Assembly (NCBI GenBank): GCA_000980495.1
Contig: LARN01000053.1
Location: 1 to 10,382, forward strand
Length of the DNA stretch: 10,382 bases
Direction: 5' to 3'
Origin: Acinetobacter sp. N54.MGS-139
GTDB taxonomy: Bacteria; Pseudomonadota; Gammaproteobacteria; Burkholderiales; Burkholderiaceae_F
Both the position numbers and the translations under genes were made by a program. Below are positions 1-6,290 of this stretch, piece after piece; position 1 is the stretch's first letter, and each line of letters starts with the position of its first letter. Below the pieces are notes generated by a model. It had not been told where the DNA came from and did not search any database. It saw nothing but the letters and a program-made list of their open reading frames with translations.

Positions 1-1248
1 GATGAGGAAACGATTCGCTGCGCCGACCACGTCATCGATATCGGTCCGGGCGCCGGCACCCGAGGCGGACGCCTGATTGCTCAAGGCTCCGTTGAAGATA
101 TTGAGGCCGCTGAGAATTCTCTGACCGGATACTATTTAAAGCATCCGCTGGTGCATACGTGCAAAGCAAAACGCCGCACATTGAAGTCCGATCCGATGAT
201 CACCGTCAACGGTGCTAATTCTCATAACCTCAAGGATGTCACCGCTTCCTTCCCGCTCAAACGTTTAACCGTTCTGACCGGGGTTTCGGGATCAGGTAAG
301 TCGACCTTAGCCCGCGAGGTGTTCTTAAAGAACATGGTCGCCTTGATTCGAGAGAAAGGAAAATCCGTCCCGGCTCCGGAAGGCTGCAAAGGTATCTCCG
401 GCTGGGAAACGGTTGACCGCATCCTTGAAGTAGACCAAACTCCGATCGGCAAGACACCGCGTTCGTGCCCTGCCACATACATCGGTTTCTGGGACGATAT
501 CCGTAAACTCTTTGCTCAGTCCGAAGAAGCAAAGGCTCGCGGCTACACCGCCTCCCGCTTCTCCTTCAATGTGAAGGGCGGCCGCTGTGAAGCTTGTGAA
601 GGCCAGGGCGTTAAAACCTTGGAAATGAGCTTCCTGCCGGATGTGAAGGTTCACTGCGACGTATGCGATTCGATGCGCTTTAACGACGAGACCTTGGAAG
701 TGAAGTGGAAAGGCAAAAGCATCGGTGAAGTTCTCAAGATGGAAGTCGATGAAGCCGTTGAGTTCTTCGCGTCGGTCCCGTCTATTCTTCACCCGCTGAA
801 ACTGATGCAGGACGTCGGTCTCGGTTACCTGACCTTGGGCCAGCCTTCTCCGACACTCTCCGGCGGCGAAGCCCAGCGCATCAAGCTCGTCACTGAGCTC
901 TCTAAGGTAAAGGACGACATCCGCAAAGGCGGCCGTAAGCTGCCGGAGACGGTTTACGTTCTTGATGAGCCGACCGTCGGTCTCCACATGGCTGATGTCG
1001 ATAAATTGATAAAAGTTTTGCATCGACTTGTCGATGCCGGCAACACCGTTATTGTCATTGAACACAACCTGGATGTGATCGCAGAAGCCGACTGGATTAT
1101 CGATATGGGTCCCGAAGGGGGTAGCCAAGGAGGCAAAAATGTCTTTGCGGGCCCACCCCAGCGTTTACTCAAGGCTTCCACCCATACCGCCGAAGCTTTA
1201 AAGGAGTTCGTGGAAACGGCAAAACTGAAGAAAACTCAAACTGCGTAA
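1..1248 (+). CDS. uvrA: UvrA, excinuclease ABC subunit A (3' part; gene runs in from the left edge)
   Basis: UvrA is the damage-recognition ATPase of nucleotide excision repair; it loads UvrB on distorted DNA. The reading frame is open from base 1, giving 415 residues. The first ~48 residues match the end of a UvrA ATP-binding half (D-IGPGAGT-GG, then SLTGYYL). After that come Walker A GVSGSGKST (residues ~94-102), DQTPIGKTPRS, a zinc finger with cysteine codons at 586, 595, 655 and 664, signature LSGGEAQR (856-879), Walker B YVLDEPT and switch histidine in VIEHNLD. All catalytic motifs of this half are intact. Between signature and Walker B there are about nine extra residues (KVKDDIRKGGRKLPE region) compared with E. 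coli UvrA, and the second zinc pair is followed by DSMRFN instead of the usual KGKRYN. I associate both with the long, internally duplicated UvrA form of Burkholderiales, but the upstream part is outside the window. The gene ends at a strong terminator. Confidence 0.96.
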   Translation, partial: DEETIRCADHVIDIGPGAGTRGGRLIAQGSVEDIEAAENSLTGYYLKHPLVHTCKAKRRTLKSDPMITVNGANSHNLKDVTASFPLKRLTVLTGVSGSGKSTLAREVFLKNMVALIREKGKSVPAPEGCKGISGWETVDRILEVDQTPIGKTPRSCPATYIGFWDDIRKLFAQSEEAKARGYTASRFSFNVKGGRCEACEGQGVKTLEMSFLPDVKVHCDVCDSMRFNDETLEVKWKGKSIGEVLKMEVDEAVEFFASVPSILHPLKLMQDVGLGYLTLGQPSPTLSGGEAQRIKLVTELSKVKDDIRKGGRKLPETVYVLDEPTVGLHMADVDKLIKVLHRLVDAGNTVIVIEHNLDVIAEADWIIDMGPEGGSQGGKNVFAGPPQRLLKASTHTAEALKEFVETAKLKKTQTA

Positions 1249-1271
1249 TTTAATTTCTTCATTCTCCCACT

Positions 1272-1304
1272 ATAGGCGTCCTGCAAAGGACGCTTATTTT
1301 TTTT
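1272..1304 (+). terminator. Rho-independent terminator of uvrA
   Basis: Arms 1272-1282 and 1287-1297 pair with one G-U pair around a GCAA tetraloop (GNRA type) and run into an eight-T tract. It lies 24 bases after the uvrA stop, so it should insulate marR from uvrA transcription. Confidence 0.9.
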
Positions 1305-1309
1305 ATTCA

Positions 1310-1315
1310 TATAAT
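1310..1315 (+). promoter_or_regulatory. Candidate -10 box for the MarR gene
   Basis: A perfect TATAAT lies just after the uvrA terminator and 60 bases before the marR start. No good -35 hexamer is found 16-18 bases upstream, where the terminator stem lies, so the promoter would be weak or activator-dependent. The assignment rests on the -10 match and position only. Confidence 0.35.
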
Positions 1316-1317
1316 TT

Positions 1318-1341
1318 GTTCGTTCATAAGGGTGAGTGAAC
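1318..1341 (+). promoter_or_regulatory. Operator-like inverted repeat upstream of marR
   Basis: GTTCGTTCA (1318-1326) and TGAGTGAAC (1333-1341) form an inverted repeat matching at 7 of 9 positions per arm, spaced by 6 bases. It lies right after the candidate -10 box, over the expected transcription start, where a MarR dimer would block its own promoter. MarR-family autoregulation through such palindromes is common; use of this site is inference. Confidence 0.35.
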
Positions 1342-1374
1342 GTAGTTTTCTCGCTCTAAAGGTGGGAGTTAAAA

Positions 1375-1890
1375 GTGAGTGATCAGTACGAGAAAGGCGT
1401 TTTGAAAGTCCTTCGTTACGTTTATAACCAGATGGAGCGATGCCGCAATGCGGATTTTGACGCATTGGGTATTACATCCTCTCAAGCAAGCGTCATGATG
1501 TTCCTTTTCAAAAACCGCAAACATGAGGTAACCCAGCAAAGCGTCCAAGCTGCGCTGCTGTTGTCTCACCCCACAATTACCGGTTTAATGAAGCGTCTTG
1601 AAGCGAAGGGATTCATTACGCGCAAAAACAGCCCTGCCGATTTTCGCTGCAAGTATGTCAAATTAACGAAAAAAGGCTGCGATATCGAACGAGGCCTCAA
1701 AACCAATATGAAGCGAATGCAGGACAGAGCACTCGTTGGTTTGAGTCAGGAAGAGCTGGATAACCTTGAAAAATCGCTTTGCGTGATCGCAGAGAACCTC
1801 CGTAAAGAAGAAGACATGCTCGCCGCTGAGCGCATTATTCAAGACATCAAAGAACGAACAAAAGAGGAAGAAAAGGAAGAAACAGACTGA
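1375..1890 (+). CDS. MarR-family winged-helix transcriptional regulator
   Basis: This is a 171-residue cytoplasmic DNA-binding protein. MarR proteins act as dimers, usually as repressors released by small ligands or oxidation. The winged-helix core spans residues ~30-105. It contains a recognition-helix region (LLSHPTITGLMKRLEAKGFI, ~62-81) and a wing with the MarR-typical pattern SPADFR...LTKKG (86-101). Helices before and after it would form the dimer interface. The last ~24 residues are a highly charged Lys/Glu tail ending in EEEKEETD, beyond the usual MarR length of about 140-150. The start is GTG, chosen because GGGAG (1364-1368) sits six bases upstream and the homology begins right after it. 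The gene stands alone, with terminators on both sides and no divergent partner, so its targets cannot be read from context. Cysteines at 23, 92 and 102 are present, but nothing shows redox sensing. Confidence 0.9.
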   Translation: MSDQYEKGVLKVLRYVYNQMERCRNADFDALGITSSQASVMMFLFKNRKHEVTQQSVQAALLLSHPTITGLMKRLEAKGFITRKNSPADFRCKYVKLTKKGCDIERGLKTNMKRMQDRALVGLSQEELDNLEKSLCVIAENLRKEEDMLAAERIIQDIKERTKEEEKEETD

Positions 1891-1909
1891 TTTTTTCCAG
1901 CCTCATGCA

Positions 1910-1942
1910 AGAGCAAAAGCGCCGAATCGGCGCTTTTGCTCT
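1910..1942. terminator. Hairpin terminator between the convergent marR and lptG genes
   Basis: Arms 1910-1924 and 1928-1942 are perfectly complementary over 15 bp around an AAT loop. It begins 19 bases after the marR stop and ends 9 bases after the lptG stop. Long U-tracts are lacking directly after either arm, though T-rich sequence follows on the minus strand further on (complement of 1867-1896 is mixed). It most likely ends both transcripts or protects their 3' ends. Confidence 0.7.
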
Positions 1943-1951
1943 ATCTATTGC

Positions 1952-3088
1952 TCAGGATCTTCGCTCCACATACCACATAGCAATAATGGCCGCGAGCGTC
2001 ATCATGACCGAGGGCAGGATCGCCGAAATAATGGACGGCACACTATCCAATGCACTCATAAACGCAAAGAGATTGTTCAGGGCGTAATAGAAGATACCGA
2101 TCATGATTCCGCAGAAAATCTTGATCGCCATACCGCCTGCTCGCGCATTTTGATAAGCAAAAGGCATCGAAAGCAGCAGCATGACTAAGATCGCCAGCGG
2201 GTAGAAGGCTTTAGACCAGAACGCCGTATCGAAGCGCTTATAAGTCTGGCCGTTCTCTTTCAGATATTCAATGTAATAGTGAAGTTCCTGCAGAGACATG
2301 TCCTCAGGCTTAATCATCAGCAGGCCGAAGATGTTGCCGTCTAAGCTCTTGCCCCAAACCATCGACTTCATGACTTTTCGTTCTACCCTCGCCTGGGTCT
2401 GCGCTCTGGACTCTTTAGGCAGCGTCGGTACGGTTTCTTCCACGACATCATGAAGCACCCAGCCGTCCTGCTCGGAATACGTACCGCTCTTAGCCGTCAC
2501 AATCGACGTCAGATGATCGGGACGATCAAAGACGTAAATAACCCAGTCGTAAGCCGCCTCTCCGGGACGCAGCCTCTGAACGTTTACAAAACTGATTTTC
2601 TTCGGTTCGCCTGCTTCATTGCGCTGCACGTCGCGAACCCAGATGCCGGAGTCGAGCTCTTTGCCGGTAAAGGCTGAGCCGCTGATATCCAGTTTGAATT
2701 CCTTTGCCAGACGCTGAGCCGGAGGCGCAACCAAATTTCCGAGAAGATAAGCACAGATCACAAGGACGATACCCGGCATAAGGAGCATGCCGCAGAATCG
2801 CCACGGTCCGATGCCGGAGACGCGAAGGACCGTAAACTGACTCGTTGAAGCGAGCCGCGAGAGCGTAAAAATGGAGCCGAGCATCACGGCAATCGGCAGC
2901 ACTTCATAGCATCGTGTCGGCAGAATCAGCGCCGTCAGCAGGAAAGCCTGCCCCATGGAATAAGATGTACCGATATTGCCGGACTGACCGATGAGGTCAA
3001 AGAAAGCAAACAAGGCAACCAGAGTCAGAAGAACAAAAAGAGAGTTCTTCATGATCTGGGCAAAGATCATTCGGGAGACGATTTTCAT
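1952..3088 (-). CDS. lptG: LptG, LPS export ABC transporter permease
   Basis: LptG pairs with LptF in the inner membrane. With the ATPase LptB they extract lipopolysaccharide and push it along the LptC-LptA bridge to the outer membrane. The 378 residues show the expected family layout: a transmembrane segment near the N-terminus (~10-30), two more at ~60-78 and ~100-122, a periplasmic beta-jellyroll region (~125-265) with GSAFTGKELDSGIWVRD, then three C-terminal segments, the last ending close to the C-terminus at WYVERRS. Length is close to E. coli LptG (~360). The start ATG overlaps the lptF stop as ATGA, and AAGGAG lies five bases upstream, so translation is coupled to lptF. lptB is not in the window. 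Confidence 0.93.
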   Translation of the reverse strand: MKIVSRMIFAQIMKNSLFVLLTLVALFAFFDLIGQSGNIGTSYSMGQAFLLTALILPTRCYEVLPIAVMLGSIFTLSRLASTSQFTVLRVSGIGPWRFCGMLLMPGIVLVICAYLLGNLVAPPAQRLAKEFKLDISGSAFTGKELDSGIWVRDVQRNEAGEPKKISFVNVQRLRPGEAAYDWVIYVFDRPDHLTSIVTAKSGTYSEQDGWVLHDVVEETVPTLPKESRAQTQARVERKVMKSMVWGKSLDGNIFGLLMIKPEDMSLQELHYYIEYLKENGQTYKRFDTAFWSKAFYPLAILVMLLLSMPFAYQNARAGGMAIKIFCGIMIGIFYYALNNLFAFMSALDSVPSIISAILPSVMMTLAAIIAMWYVERRS

Positions 3089-4239
3089 GGTGTCTCCTTC
3101 TTACGCTTAAACAACCCCGCCGCTGCTCTGAAAGGCTTCAGCAGCCAATAAATGAAAGCATCAAAACGCCCTTGATTTATCGTCATCAGGCGATAGAACA
3201 GGAAAGCGGTCAGAACTGCGACCGGAACATTCATGTACAAAGTCGCACTCAAAATGCCGACCTTTCCTTGCGTGATCCAGGTCTGGAAAATCGACAGCGC
3301 ATTGAGATAAAGGATGAAGATCAGCACCGCTGCTGTCTGTCCGTAATATTTCATGGAGCGCGGATTGTTATAGGAAAGCGGAATGGCAAGCAGGGCCAAA
3401 TTTAGCGCAACCAGCGGCCAGGATATTCTCCAAAACAGCTCAGACCTAGCACGATTGTCTGTTCTTTTGACCAGCTCCTCAATCGGCATCGCGTTTAGCT
3501 TTTTGTTCGCGCCGACTTCCGACGGAGAACTGTCCATTCTGACTTCGTATTCTCTAAAGTCGGACACTGAGGCTCCGAGCCCCGACGGCTTAGTGTCGTA
3601 CTTGCGGCCGTCGTCTAAAACAATGTAGCGGTCACCGTTCGGTTTATTTTCTATATGACCGCGGTCGGAAACAAGCACGGAGCGGGAACCGTCTTTTTTG
3701 AGCTCCACCATCAGAAGCGTTTTGACTTTACCTTTTTCCTGATCGACCCCTTCTAAAAAGAAAACTTGACGACCGCTCTTTGCTTCAATAAATCGACCCG
3801 AAGAAAGTTTGCTGATGTCCTCTTTCTGAGCAAAACGATCGCGATAAGCCTGCACCTGCGCTCTAGACCAGGGAGAAACAGCAACCGAGCAAGCTGCGAC
3901 AACGAGTATGACAGGCAGTGCAAAGCGCAAAACCGGCCGGATCCAGGATGTCAAACTCAAACCGCCCGCGGAAAACCAGACGAACATTTCGCTGTCGCGC
4001 CAATAGCGGTTCAGCGTCATGAAAACCGCTAAAAACAGGGCTAATGAGATAAGGGCCGGCAGATTAATCAAAGAAGTGTAAGCGACCACTTCCAAGATAG
4101 AGCCTGTGTCGTATCGGCCGCCTGCGGTTTGATTCAGAATTCGTACAAGCCCGATAGTAACGACAATGGAGAAGAGCACAGTGAATGCTCCTCCCGCGGT
4201 ATTGGATAACTCGGATGTGAGTGCTTTACGATAAATCAT
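3085..4239 (-). CDS. lptF: LptF, LPS export ABC transporter permease
   Basis: This is the partner of LptG in the LPS exporter. The protein is 384 residues from the start chosen here. Family features are the N-terminus MIYRKALTSELSNTAGGAF, transmembrane segments at ~17-35, ~55-77 and ~100-120, a periplasmic domain (~120-260) with SGRFIEAKSGRQVFFLEG, and a C-terminal trio of segments including WRISWPLVALNLALLAIPLS and NNPRSMKY. I place the start at ATG 4239 because LptF proteins of related bacteria begin at that MI-RAL-ELS motif. The frame stays open up to a TTG at 4278, which would add 13 unrelated residues. Neither start has a convincing Shine-Dalgarno site. The stop overlaps lptG. The tail is basic (FKRKKETP). 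Confidence 0.93.
   Translation of the reverse strand: MIYRKALTSELSNTAGGAFTVLFSIVVTIGLVRILNQTAGGRYDTGSILEVVAYTSLINLPALISLALFLAVFMTLNRYWRDSEMFVWFSAGGLSLTSWIRPVLRFALPVILVVAACSVAVSPWSRAQVQAYRDRFAQKEDISKLSSGRFIEAKSGRQVFFLEGVDQEKGKVKTLLMVELKKDGSRSVLVSDRGHIENKPNGDRYIVLDDGRKYDTKPSGLGASVSDFREYEVRMDSSPSEVGANKKLNAMPIEELVKRTDNRARSELFWRISWPLVALNLALLAIPLSYNNPRSMKYYGQTAAVLIFILYLNALSIFQTWITQGKVGILSATLYMNVPVAVLTAFLFYRLMTINQGRFDAFIYWLLKPFRAAAGLFKRKKETP
3094..3099 (-). promoter_or_regulatory. Ribosome binding site of lptG
   Basis: AAGGAG on the minus strand, five bases before the lptG ATG and inside the last codons of lptF. It fixes the lptG start and supports coupled translation of the pair. Confidence 0.8.
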
Positions 4240-4359
4240 TCCAGGCTTACACGACGATAAAAATCTGCACAGACGCAAATTTGAAACTTTAAGTGTAGCA
4301 AGTTTGAAAAACTGTGGATTTTTCTTTTTTACGTCTGAGCAGCCGACCGCAATGAAAAA
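4240..4359 (-). other. 120-base gap between the peptide ABC operon and lptF
   Basis: AT-rich spacer that should hold the lptF promoter. I find no hairpin with a U-tract after the ATPase gene, so transcription may run on into lptFG. A heptamer TTTGAAA is repeated directly at 4280-4286 and 4303-4309, 23 bases apart, which could be a regulator site or chance. A TACACT hexamer on the minus strand could serve as a -10 box, but without a recognisable -35. No gene is supported here. Confidence 0.5.
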
Positions 4360-5358
4360 TTACAACCTGCCTTCTTCTGCTGCGTGACAAGCCACCTCAG
4401 AGAAGGATCCGTGTGAATCAATCATTTGTCGAAGCGGCATTTCTTTGCGGCAGCGTTCGTTGGCAAGCGGACAGCGGGGATGGAACGGGCAGCCTGTGGG
4501 CGGTGAGAGCGGATTGGGCACTTCGCCCGAAATCGGCGTGCGTCTCCGATGGGTCTGGCTTAAATCCGGGATAGCATCCAAAAGCATCCGTGTATAAGGA
4601 TGGCGCGGCTCGTTAAAGAGCGTCCGCTTATCTGCAAGTTCGACCAGGCGTCCCGCATACATCACAGCCACGCGATCCGCTGCCTCGGCAATGACACCCA
4701 TATCGTGCGTCACCAAAATAACTGCCGTACCGTTTTCTTCACAAAGCTTTTTAAGAAGTTCAATGATCTGAGCCTGTACCGATACATCGAGCGCCGTTGT
4801 GGGCTCATCAGCAATGATGAGTTTCGGATCTGCACTGAGCGCCAATGCAATAACCACACGCTGACGCATACCTCCGGAGAACTGATGAGGATAGTTGTCC
4901 ATTCGCTTGTCTGCGGCCGGCACCCCGGTCGCTACCAAAAGACGAATGGCCCTTTCACGTGCCTCTTTCTCACTCAGATCGGAATGAATGCGGATCGTTT
5001 CGATTAACTGGTCCCCGATCGTAAAGAGAGGATTCAGACTGGTTAACGGATCCTGGAAAATCGCACCGATATTCTTGCCTCGGATCTTTTCCATTTCATC
5101 GTCCGACAAGTTATCAATACGCTTCCCTTCCAATAGGATCTCGCCGTGCGTGATATGGGCAGGTTTTCCGAGAAGACCGATGATGGAGTTCCCGACCATA
5201 GACTTACCGGCTCCGGACTCTCCGACCACGCCCAATATTTCTCCGGCCTTCAAGTTAAAAGAAACATCTTCTAATGCAATCAGAGTTCCTTTCCTTGTCG
5301 GAATTTCTACTTTGAGGTTCCGAACCTCTAAAAGCGGCTGATTATTCATAATCATCAT
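4360..5358 (-). CDS. DppD/OppD-like ATP-binding protein of a peptide ABC transporter
   Basis: This ATPase drives import of peptides or similar substrates on the inner face of the membrane. In 332 residues it has Walker A GESGAGKS (46-53), Q-loop glutamine ~102 in IFQDPLTSLNP, signature FSGGMRQR (160-167), Walker B LIIADEPTTALD (180-191) and switch H218. The C-terminal oligopeptide-transporter extension carries HPYT and CPFHPRCP. Four cysteines (290, 296, 303, 324) in that extension match the pattern that binds an iron-sulfur cluster in some OppD/DppD proteins. The ATG at 5358 overlaps the permease stop as ATGA; ATGs at 5355 and 5349 are alternatives, and none has a strong ribosome site. It is the last gene of the operon. 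The usual second ATPase (DppF/OppF) is absent here, so the protein either works as a homodimer or pairs with a subunit encoded elsewhere. Confidence 0.93.
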   Translation of the reverse strand: MMIMNNQPLLEVRNLKVEIPTRKGTLIALEDVSFNLKAGEILGVVGESGAGKSMVGNSIIGLLGKPAHITHGEILLEGKRIDNLSDDEMEKIRGKNIGAIFQDPLTSLNPLFTIGDQLIETIRIHSDLSEKEARERAIRLLVATGVPAADKRMDNYPHQFSGGMRQRVVIALALSADPKLIIADEPTTALDVSVQAQIIELLKKLCEENGTAVILVTHDMGVIAEAADRVAVMYAGRLVELADKRTLFNEPRHPYTRMLLDAIPDLSQTHRRRTPISGEVPNPLSPPTGCPFHPRCPLANERCRKEMPLRQMIDSHGSFSEVACHAAEEGRL

Positions 5359-6290
5359 TGAAGTTTCGGGTTAAGTGCGTCGCGCAGCCAGTCGCCCAGC
5401 ATATTGACGGACAGCACAAAGAGAATAAGTGCAACACCGGGGAAAATCGTGATCCACCATTCGCCTGAGAATAAGAACTCATTACCGATGCGAATCAAGG
5501 TTCCCAAAGACGGCGTCGTCGGAGGAACACCGACACCCAAAAACGACAAGGTCGCTTCCGTAATAATCGCCAAGGCCACTTGGACTGTCGCAAGCACTAA
5601 GACCGGACCCAAAACGTTGGGCAGGATGTGCGTAAACATGATTCTTGTCGGACTCACACCGAAAAGTTTTGCGGCCTGAACATAATCGCGCTTCTTCTCA
5701 CTCAACGTCGCACCTCTGACCGTACGGGCATAACGCACCCAGCCGGAAAGAGAGATTGCAAAGATAAGAACACCGTAGGCTGCCTGATCATGCATGCTCT
5801 CGGGCAGAATCACGCGAATAATGCCATCAATCAGCAGAGCTAGAAGAATCGCTGGGAAACTCAGCATCACATCGCAAAAGCGCATGATGACTGCATCCGT
5901 AACTCCGCCCGCATATCCGGAAATCAAACCGAGAGACACACCCAGCGCGACAGAAATAAAGACTGAAGATAACCCGATCTCTAAGGAAACCCGAAGCCCG
6001 TACAAAATGGCTGAAAGCAGATCTCTTCCTTGATCGTCGGTTCCCAGCAAAAACTGCCACTTGCCTCCTTCCATCCAAGCCGGAGGCAAAAAGGCATCCG
6101 ACAAGTCAAAAGAAGTCAGGTCAAAAGGATCGTAAGGTGCGATCCAGCTCGCAAAAAAAGCAGAGAGCAAGAGTCCGGCGCAAATGACAAAGCTGATGAT
6201 CGCAGCCGGAGAGTGCAGAAACTTCCACATCAAGTCGCTTTCTAAAAAACGCTTGAATGCAGAAGGCTGCCCGCTGTTTTTAGTTAACAC
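5355..6290 (-). CDS. DppC/OppC-like permease of a peptide ABC transporter
   Basis: The second membrane subunit of the transporter, 311 residues. It has a cytoplasmic N-terminus and a first transmembrane segment at ~30-52. The periplasmic loop carries the family motif LLGTDDQGRDLLSAILYGLR (~81-100). Several further segments follow, and the EAA-type cytoplasmic loop (DYVQAAKLFGVSPTRIMFTH...LPN) contacts the ATPase. It ends with the typical LGDWLRDALNPKL. The start is GTG, supported by GGAGG five bases upstream (6296-6300). The first 11 bases overlap the end of the amidohydrolase gene and the stop overlaps the ATPase gene, so this subunit is made only in step with its neighbours. The DppC-type N-terminal motif separates it from the DppB-like subunit. 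Confidence 0.93.
   Translation of the reverse strand: MLTKNSGQPSAFKRFLESDLMWKFLHSPAAIISFVICAGLLLSAFFASWIAPYDPFDLTSFDLSDAFLPPAWMEGGKWQFLLGTDDQGRDLLSAILYGLRVSLEIGLSSVFISVALGVSLGLISGYAGGVTDAVIMRFCDVMLSFPAILLALLIDGIIRVILPESMHDQAAYGVLIFAISLSGWVRYARTVRGATLSEKKRDYVQAAKLFGVSPTRIMFTHILPNVLGPVLVLATVQVALAIITEATLSFLGVGVPPTTPSLGTLIRIGNEFLFSGEWWITIFPGVALILFVLSVNMLGDWLRDALNPKLQ

Noticed and set aside
325..1128. A 267-codon open frame on the minus strand opposite uvrA
   Set aside because: It is antisense to a clear UvrA with all motifs, has no recognisable domain, and long antisense frames are common in such codon use.
1905..2087. A short plus-strand frame after marR
   Set aside because: It starts inside the terminator hairpin and runs antisense to the end of lptG; nothing supports translation.
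4311..4322. DnaA-box-like TGTGGATTT
   Set aside because: Only a partial match to the 9-base consensus, single copy, and no origin context.
4600..5007. A 135-codon open frame on the plus strand opposite the ATPase gene
   Set aside because: It is antisense to conserved ATPase motifs and has no protein-like features of its own.
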